Source of the DNA: Candidatus Defluviicoccus seviourii
GTDB lineage: Bacteria; Pseudomonadota; Alphaproteobacteria; Rhodospirillales; Defluviicoccaceae
NCBI GenBank assembly: GCA_900609035.2
Contig: UXAT02000045.1
Span: forward strand, 62,001 to 126,000
Direction: 5' to 3'
Length of the DNA stretch: 64,000 bases
The notes beneath the pieces are model-generated. The model worked only from the letters and a program-made list of their open reading frames with translations. It did not search any database and had not been told where the DNA came from. Shown in pieces: positions 54,971-64,000 of this stretch. The stretch's first letter is position 1; every line of letters starts with the position of its first letter. Made by a program: the position numbers and the translations under genes.

Positions 54971-55120
54971 GGCACAAACAGAGCTTGCGTTCTGTTTGTG
55001 CCGAACGTGCATGCGGATCAACATGGTCCCCAGCGACAAGCGTGCTCGGGCATGCAACGCCCGATCGCCTCGCAGCGCTGGGGTTCCGACTCCAGCAGAC
55101 AATTCACCCAACCCTCTGTC
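54971..55120 (+). repeat. Dispersed repeat element, copy 2 (with hairpin)
   Basis: This copy is similar to 9717-9867 on the opposite strand. It begins with GGCACAAACAGA (54971-54982) pairing with TCTGTTTGTGCC (54991-55002) around an 8-base loop, then follows the same order of segments as copy 1 (a CAGCGACAA core, GCTCGGG, CGCCCGAT). With the next palindrome it fills most of the 488-bp gap between ftsB and eno. Upstream of it (about 54840-54905) is an AT-rich stretch that may hold the ftsB-pdh promoter. Confidence 0.7.
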
Positions 55121-55203
55121 GTCATGGCCGGCGCAGGCCGGCCATCCACGCCTATTGCGCCCGAAAGTAAGTCGTGGATGCGCGGGCCAAGCCCGCGCAT
55201 GAC
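55121..55203. repeat. Long GTCATG...CATGAC palindromic element
   Basis: Left arm 55121-55150 starts GTCATGGCC and ends CATCCACG; right arm 55173-55203 starts CGTGGATG and ends GCATGAC. The two arms are mostly complementary over about 30 bases with a 22-base spacer, and each arm contains a smaller internal palindrome. It resembles the extragenic palindromes common in alphaproteobacteria. It sits 35 bp downstream of eno and may end its transcript. Confidence 0.6.
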
Positions 55204-55237
55204 GGCACGTAAGGATCATAGGTTAGACCCGTCTGCC

Positions 55238-57278
<2,041 letters not shown>

Positions 57279-57287
57279 GCGCGGACA

Positions 57288-57707
57288 CTAATCGTCCGCA
57301 GTGTTTGCCTTGTCGCGCCGTCGCCGCCCGCCCGACGGTGCTATGACCGTTACGACAGTGGGCTTCGACACAGACCCACTATGGGTAATCGCGGCAGGGC
57401 AGTTGCCGACCGACCGCGAGTGCCACCACTTCGGCTTCGACATAGGCTCGCCGAGTGGCATCGCGGCATTCATCGCGTCGCGCTGATCGTCGTCCGGCGG
57501 TCGCGCACTCCCCGCCTCATCCTTCGTAGCAACCTTGGTAGCGATGCACTCACATCGACCATCCGGCCACCGCCGACAGATGTTCCCGTCTTCCATGTAA
57601 GTGACAGGCAGGCCCTGCTGCAGACTCGATTCCGCCTCATGCGCCCACGCGTCGCGCGCGAGCACGTCGAGTTCGGCGGCCGTCAGATCGGTAATGCGCC
57701 TAGCCAT
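57288..57707 (-). CDS. Probable zeta-toxin antitoxin
   Basis: This 139-residue frame starts MARRITDLTAAELDVLARDA and continues EAESSLQQGLPVTYMEDGNI, then CRRWPDGR. The N-terminal block, with the GLPVTY-(E/D)-DG and PDGR features, resembles small proteins encoded just before zeta toxins in other proteobacteria, so it is the likely antitoxin. The second half is low in recognisable structure. It begins 49 bp after kdsA. Alternative: an unrelated small protein. Confidence 0.6.
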   Translation of the reverse strand: MARRITDLTAAELDVLARDAWAHEAESSLQQGLPVTYMEDGNICRRWPDGRCECIATKVATKDEAGSARPPDDDQRDAMNAAMPLGEPMSKPKWWHSRSVGNCPAAITHSGSVSKPTVVTVIAPSGGRRRRDKANTADD

Positions 57708-57756
57708 AACGGTGCAGTTTACCACACGTGACACCGCGACGGAACAAACGCGCCCT

Positions 57757-58608
57757 TCAAATCGCGACGGGATGGGCCTTGGCGACGCGGTCGATCTCCA
57801 TCAGCAGCGTCACCAGTGCCGGCAAGTCCTTTGTCGGAATCATGTTCGGCCCGTCGCTCGGCGCCTTGTCGGGATCAGGGTGGGTCTCGATGAAGACGGC
57901 CGCGACGCCGACCGAGACGGCCGCGCGCGCCAGCACCGGCGCGAACTCGCGCTGGCCGCCCGACGCGCCGCCGAGGCCGCCCGGCTGCTGCACCGAATGG
58001 GTGACGTCAAACACGACCGGGCAGCCGGTCCGCGCCAGGATCGGCAGCGAACGCATGTCGCTCACCAGCGTGTTGTAGCCGAAGCTGGCGCCGCGCTCGC
58101 ACAGCATCACCTGGTCGTTGCCGCAAGCGCGGATCTTGTTGACGACGTTCACCATGTCCCAGGGCGCGAGGAACTGCCCCTTCTTGACGTTGATCGCCTT
58201 GCCCGTGCGAGCCGCGGCGACCAGGAGGTCCGTCTGCCGGCACAGAAACGCCGGGATCTGCAGCACATCGACCGCTTCGGCAACGGCCGCGCACTGGTCC
58301 GGCTCGTGCACGTCGGTAATGACCGGCAGGCCCAAGGTTTGCCGGATTTCCTGGAACACCGGCAGGCCGGCCGCCATGCCGACGCCGCGCTGCCCCTCCA
58401 GGCTGGTGCGGTTCGCCTTGTCGAACGAGGTCTTGTAGATCAGGCCGACACCCAGCGTACGCGCCATTTCCTTCAAGGCCTGCGCCGTCTCCAGCGCATG
58501 CGCCCGGCTCTCCATCACGCACGGGCCGGCAATGAGCGCCAGCGGCACATCGTTGCCGATGGTAATCCCGTCGACCTGAACGTGCCGCGCGCCCTGCTTG
58601 CCTTGCAT
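57757..58608 (-). CDS. kdsA: 3-deoxy-8-phosphooctulonate synthase (KDO8P synthase)
   Basis: A 283-residue aldolase that joins PEP and arabinose-5-phosphate to make KDO-8-phosphate for lipopolysaccharide. Motifs LIAGPCVMESRAHALE near the start, SFDKANRTS and the GCPVVFDVTHSVQQPGG block are visible. The ATG at 58608 has a GAGGAGGG Shine-Dalgarno; an adjacent in-frame GTG (58611) is the alternative. PEP is supplied by enolase from the nearby gene. Confidence 0.97.
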   Translation of the reverse strand: MQGKQGARHVQVDGITIGNDVPLALIAGPCVMESRAHALETAQALKEMARTLGVGLIYKTSFDKANRTSLEGQRGVGMAAGLPVFQEIRQTLGLPVITDVHEPDQCAAVAEAVDVLQIPAFLCRQTDLLVAAARTGKAINVKKGQFLAPWDMVNVVNKIRACGNDQVMLCERGASFGYNTLVSDMRSLPILARTGCPVVFDVTHSVQQPGGLGGASGGQREFAPVLARAAVSVGVAAVFIETHPDPDKAPSDGPNMIPTKDLPALVTLLMEIDRVAKAHPVAI

Positions 58609-58703
58609 CACCCTACCCTCCTCTCGAACGCTTTTGGCCGGCTTGTCGGCCGGCGATGGCGGAGTCGACCCTCGCTCCAGCCCCAGCTCCTACCCTGGCC
58701 CGC

Positions 58704-60359
<1,656 letters not shown>

Positions 60360-60452
60360 TTAAGGAACAGCCTCCCGCGTTGTCGCGTCGTGAGACGGGA
60401 CGTGACGGAGCGCGGCCAGCCGAGCGGCTGAATCGCGACCACTTTGCTGCTC

Positions 60453-60770
60453 TCAGCGCGCCAGCGGCGCGGTCGGTTCCGTCGGCTTGTCCGCCGGAAC
60501 CGACTCCGCTGCCGGCATTTCCTGCAGAATCGATTTTGGCGCCCGCGCGGCACCTGACAGATTCGCCAGCACGAGGCTGGTCACGATGAACACCGCCGCC
60601 AAGATGGCGGTCGTGCGCGTCAAAAGGTTGGCGGCGCTGCGGCCGGTGAGGAAGCCCCCCATCCCGCCGCCGCCGATGCCCAGGCCACCGCCTTCGCTGC
60701 GCTGCAGCAACACAACCGCGACAAGGGCAATCGCGACGACGAGATGGATAACCAGGATAACGGTGATCAT
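60453..60770 (-). CDS. secG: Preprotein translocase subunit SecG
   Basis: A 105-residue two-helix inner-membrane protein (helices about 1-20 and 52-72) with the central LLQRSEGGGLGIGGGGMGGFLTGR loop (Gly-rich), diagnostic of SecG. It assists SecYE in protein export. It lies 25 bp after tpiA on the same strand, the usual arrangement. Confidence 0.93.
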   Translation of the reverse strand: MITVILVIHLVVAIALVAVVLLQRSEGGGLGIGGGGMGGFLTGRSAANLLTRTTAILAAVFIVTSLVLANLSGAARAPKSILQEMPAAESVPADKPTEPTAPLAR

Positions 60771-60795
60771 GACCGCGCGTTCAAAGAATGGCTGT

Positions 60796-61557
60796 TTACT
60801 TGGGCGAGCCTTCCCCGACCGCCATGAAATCGTCGACCTTCAACGCCGCGCCGCCGATCAGGCCGCCGTCGATGTCCGTCTGCGCCAACAGCTCCGCGGC
60901 GTTCTTCGCGTTCATCGAGCCGCCGTAGAGGATGCGATACTCCTGCGCGGCCGCGGCACCGTACCGGCCGGTAAGCTCGGCGCGGATCATGGCGTGCACC
61001 TCTTGCGCCTGCTCGGGCGACGCCGTGCGGCCGGTGCCGATCGCCCATACCGGCTCATAGGCGATCACGGTGTTGGCGGGCGTCGCCGCATCCGGCAACG
61101 AGCCGTGCAGCTGCCGCCGATTGACATCGAGGGTCTGGCCGGCATCACGCTCGGCGAGCGTCTCGCCAATGCAGATGATCACCTTCAGCCCGGCGGCGAG
61201 CCCGGCCGCGGCCTTCGCCTTGACGATCTCATCGGTCTCGGCGTGGTTGGTCCGGCGCTCGGAATGGCCGACAATCACGTAACCGCAACCGGCATCCTTG
61301 AGCATCCAGGCGCTGGTATCGCCGGTGTGTGCGCCCTTCTCCTGCGCGTGGCAGTCCTGGGCGCCGACCGCGACGCCGCTGCCGGCCGCCGCCTCGACGA
61401 TCGCGGGAATGAGCACGAACGGCGGGCACATGAGCATATCGTAGCGCGGCTGGCCCGCGGCCTTGTAACGGCTCGCCACCGCCTTTGCCAGGGCGACACC
61501 GTCGGCTTTGAGGCAATTCATCTTCCAATTACCGGCGATCAGTTTCCGTCGCGCCAT
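60796..61557 (-). CDS. tpiA: Triosephosphate isomerase
   Basis: A 253-residue TIM barrel interconverting DHAP and glyceraldehyde-3-phosphate. Catalytic residues are visible: Lys in AGNWKMN, His in VIVGHSERR, Glu in IAYEPVWAIGTG, and phosphate loop YGGSMN. The ATG at 61557 has an AGGAGGAGA Shine-Dalgarno, which decides it over a longer frame to 61632. Divergent from the ppiD-like gene. Confidence 0.97.
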   Translation of the reverse strand: MARRKLIAGNWKMNCLKADGVALAKAVASRYKAAGQPRYDMLMCPPFVLIPAIVEAAAGSGVAVGAQDCHAQEKGAHTGDTSAWMLKDAGCGYVIVGHSERRTNHAETDEIVKAKAAAGLAAGLKVIICIGETLAERDAGQTLDVNRRQLHGSLPDAATPANTVIAYEPVWAIGTGRTASPEQAQEVHAMIRAELTGRYGAAAAQEYRILYGGSMNAKNAAELLAQTDIDGGLIGGAALKVDDFMAVGEGSPK

Positions 61558-61786
61558 TGTCTCCTCCTGAAATCTGGGTGATGCGCATCCGCGGGCGGGC
61601 GTCTCTTTAGCACACGCGTTCTGAGGGTCCAACCTTTAGCTCCCGCGGCCGATGACAACACCGCGGGAGCCCGGCACTTGCGCCTCTTGGCCGCCATTCC
61701 TATCATCGGGCATCTCAAAAGGGGGAACTCTCGCGTCCCCCGGAAAGCCAACGGGTTCCCTGCGCCCCCTTTAGCCAACGGTCCTC

Positions 61787-63670
61787 ATGCTCGAAGCCAT
61801 CCGCAACCGCGCATCGTCGCTGATCGTCAAGTTGTTGTTCCTGGTGTTGGTGTTGAGCTTCGTGATGTGGGGTATTGCCGACGTGTTCTCCCCCGCGCGC
61901 GGTCGCGACTGGATTGCCAAGGTCGGCGACGCAACGATCTCCGCGCAGGAATTCGCCGAAGTCTATGATCGCACGCTCCGCAGCTTCAGCGCCTCGCTCG
62001 GTCAGCCGATCGATCGCGAACAGGCGCGCGCGCTTGGCCTTCCAGCCTCGGCGATGGATCAACTGATCGGCCAGACCCTGCTCGACCAGGCGGCCGCGGA
62101 CTTGGGCATCGTCATCGACGACAAGCTGGTGCGCAGCGCGATCGCCGCCAACAAGCGCTTTCACAACGCGATGGGCCAATTCGACGCCGACGCGTTTCGC
62201 GACACGTTGAGCGTCAACAACCTGAATGAGGAACGCTACGTTGCCATTCTGCGCTCTGACCTGAGCCGCGAACAGCTGATCGGCAGCATCGCCGCCGTTC
62301 CCGGCGTGCCGGCAGGCACGGCAGACCTCGTGTTCCGCTACCGGGGTGAGCGGCGCACCGCGCGGTCCATTCTCATCCCGTTCGCGGCTTTTTCGGATCA
62401 GGACGTGGGCGCAGCCGACGAGGCGGCCTTGCGCACCCTGCACGAGGAGCAGAAGGACCGCTTCACGACGCCTGAGCTGCGGGAGGTAAGCGCGCTCATC
62501 CTCACTGCCGAGCAGGTCGCGGCCGACGCCGCCGTTTCCGATGACGCCGTGCGGGCCGCCTTTCAGGAGCGGATCGACGAGTTCTCGACGCCGGAGCGGC
62601 GGAGCTTCCTGCAGATGGTGTTCGACGACCAGGCCACAGCCAGCAGCACTGCCAAGCGCCTCGCGGAAGGGGCCGACTTTGCTGCGCTTGCCAAGGAGCT
62701 CTTGGGCGAAAAGGCGGGCGATCTGGCGGTCGAGGCCGTCGCCAGGGCCGACCTGCCGGAGGCGCTGGCCGACGCCGTGTTTGCCCTGCAGCCCGGAGGC
62801 GCCAGTCAGCCGATCGAGACCCCGCTCGGCTGGCATGTCGTGCGCTTGAGCGCGATCGAGCCCGCTCAGGCCGCATCGTTCGAGACGGTGGCACCGCGGT
62901 TGCGCGCCGAGTTAGCAAAGGAGAAGGCTGCCGACGAGTTGATCCGCGCCGCCAACCGACTTGACGACGCGCTCGGCCGTGGCAGCACACTGGAAGACGC
63001 GGCGGCCGAACTGAACCTTCGCGTGCGCACGATCCCCAGTCTCGACAGCAGCGGCGCCGACGAGAACGGCAAGCCCATCCCCGACCTGCCGTCGGAGCTG
63101 GTCGCGACGGCATTCGTGACGGCAGAGAACGGAACCAGCCTGCTGGTCGAAGCCGCCGACAACACCTATTTCGTCGTTCATGTCAATCACGTGCGTCCAA
63201 GCGCGGTGAAGCCGTTCGAAACGGTGAAGACAGAAGTTGCCGAAGCTTGGCGTGCGGAAAAGCGAGTCGCGCTGGCGAAGGCAAAGGCTGACACACTGGC
63301 CGAGCGCGCCCGCCAGGGGCAGCCCCTGGCCCGCCTCGCCGCCGAAGCCGGCGTCAAGGAAACCGAAGTGCCGGCGATCGGTCGCGACCGCCAGGCCGAA
63401 GCCAGCACGCTGCCGCAAGCCTTCGTCAGCGCCCTGTTCGCGGCGAAGGCGGGGGAAGCGTTCGTCGTCCGCGGGCCGGACGGCTTTCTGGTCGGCCAGC
63501 TCGGCGACATCCGTGCTGCCGACCCGGCGGCCGATCCGAGCGGGCGCGATCGCGAGAAGCAACGCCTGACGCAGGCGATGCGCAGTGACCTCGTGCAGCA
63601 ATTCGTTGGCGCGCTCCGGCAGCGCTACCCGGTCTCGGTCAACCAGGCCGCGATCGAGAGCCAGTTCTAA
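61787..63670 (+). CDS. PpiD/SurA-like peptidyl-prolyl isomerase
   Basis: A 627-residue protein with one N-terminal membrane helix ([17 protein letters not shown], about residues 14-30), a SurA_N-type chaperone region (to about 160), a central parvulin-like segment around 265-350 (SFLQMVFDD onward, ending [10 protein letters not shown]) and a helical C-terminal region. It would fold outer-membrane and secreted proteins at the periplasmic face. trpE begins 19 bp downstream. Confidence 0.9.
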   Translation: MLEAIRNRASSLIVKLLFLVLVLSFVMWGIADVFSPARGRDWIAKVGDATISAQEFAEVYDRTLRSFSASLGQPIDREQARALGLPASAMDQLIGQTLLDQAAADLGIVIDDKLVRSAIAANKRFHNAMGQFDADAFRDTLSVNNLNEERYVAILRSDLSREQLIGSIAAVPGVPAGTADLVFRYRGERRTARSILIPFAAFSDQDVGAADEAALRTLHEEQKDRFTTPELREVSALILTAEQVAADAAVSDDAVRAAFQERIDEFSTPERRSFLQMVFDDQATASSTAKRLAEGADFAALAKELLGEKAGDLAVEAVARADLPEALADAVFALQPGGASQPIETPLGWHVVRLSAIEPAQAASFETVAPRLRAELAKEKAADELIRAANRLDDALGRGSTLEDAAAELNLRVRTIPSLDSSGADENGKPIPDLPSELVATAFVTAENGTSLLVEAADNTYFVVHVNHVRPSAVKPFETVKTEVAEAWRAEKRVALAKAKADTLAERARQGQPLARLAAEAGVKETEVPAIGRDRQAEASTLPQAFVSALFAAKAGEAFVVRGPDGFLVGQLGDIRAADPAADPSGRDREKQRLTQAMRSDLVQQFVGALRQRYPVSVNQAAIESQF

Positions 63671-63689
63671 GGGGAGCGAGCGGCACGCC

Positions 63690-64000
63690 ATGCAGGCTCA
63701 GCCTGACTTTCCGGCGTTTGAAGCCGGTTACCGCCAAGGCGAAGCGCAGGTCGTCTGGACGACCCTCGTCGCCGATCTGGAAACGCCGGTCTCGGCCTTC
63801 CTCAAACTCGCCGAAGGCCGGCCGAACGCGTTCCTGCTCGAATCGGTCGAGGGCGGCGCTTTCCGCGGCCGCTATTCGTTCATCGGCCTGCGGCCCGACC
63901 TGGTCTGGCGCTGCTCCGGCAACGCGGCCACGATCGGGACTGCCGGCGCGAACGGCGCAACCGATTTCCGGCCCTGCCCGGTTGGCGAGAAGGAGGGCGC
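63690..64000 (+). CDS. trpE: Anthranilate synthase component I (partial, 5' end)
   Basis: The frame starts at ATG 63690 ([20 protein letters not shown]) and runs off the right edge after about 103 residues. The segments [20 protein letters not shown] and [20 protein letters not shown] match the TrpE N-terminal domain. The enzyme makes anthranilate from chorismate. trpE directly after the ppiD-like gene is the usual alphaproteobacterial order. Confidence 0.93.
   Translation, partial: MQAQPDFPAFEAGYRQGEAQVVWTTLVADLETPVSAFLKLAEGRPNAFLLESVEGGAFRGRYSFIGLRPDLVWRCSGNAATIGTAGANGATDFRPCPVGEKEG

Overview
The window is about 64 kb of high-GC chromosome from an alphaproteobacterium, most plausibly of the Rhodospirillales type. 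The evidence is gene order and family types: folK-rpoZ-rsh-pdxJ-acpS-lepB-rnc-era, secG-pyrG-kdsA-eno-ftsB-pdhA-pdhB-pdhC-lpd-lipA-coq10, a lipoyl domain on PDH E1-beta, a PhaR/PhaJ pair, and a long alphaproteobacterial-type dCTP deaminase. The genus cannot be fixed from sequence alone. Most of the window is housekeeping chromosome, gene-dense, with many 4-bp ATGA/GTGA stop-start overlaps that suggest translational coupling.

Layout. 1-7.3 kb: a Pat-like CoA-binding protein (cut by the window edge) diverges from an acetyl/acyl-CoA synthetase and an acyl carrier protein. An L,D-transpeptidase and a small Lpp-like lipoprotein follow. Then come two LysR regulators, one divergent from an EthD protein and one from a TauE/SafE permease, each with a palindromic operator candidate. 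7.4-10 kb is an accessory-looking patch: tRNA-Arg(ACG), xanthine phosphoribosyltransferase (gpt), bacterioferritin, a small ORF, a PadR-like regulator behind a Fur-type box, a dispersed hairpin repeat and a decayed second copy of the gpt 3' end.

10-34 kb: panBC (pantothenate), dCTP deaminase, an O-antigen-ligase-like membrane protein, an M16 protease pair, bamF-like lipoprotein, lspA, ileS, ribF, phaJ/phaR (PHA metabolism), cheW, a pirin, an alpha/beta hydrolase, a flavin reductase, motAB, bpt, parC and recO. 34-48 kb: era-rnc-lepB, acpS-pdxJ, rsh, rpoZ, folK, an NYN-domain protein, a family-5-like uracil-DNA glycosylase, smpB, dapA, a soluble lytic transglycosylase, a haloacid dehalogenase and pncC.

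48-64 kb: coq10, lipA and the whole pyruvate dehydrogenase complex (E3, E2, E1-beta, E1-alpha), ftsB, eno, a zeta-type toxin/antitoxin pair inserted between kdsA and eno, kdsA, pyrG, secG, tpiA, a PpiD/SurA-like peptidyl-prolyl isomerase and the start of trpE. Enolase, triosephosphate isomerase, PDH and LipA together cover lower glycolysis to acetyl-CoA and the lipoylation it needs.

No prophage, CRISPR array, transposase or large biosynthetic cluster was seen. The most interesting non-textbook signals are: a two-copy dispersed repeat with a strong hairpin, one copy abutting a truncated gpt paralogue; a lipoprotein ending in lysine beside an L,D-transpeptidase; an AMP-forming ligase/ACP/Pat-like cluster; and a toxin-antitoxin insertion into conserved synteny.
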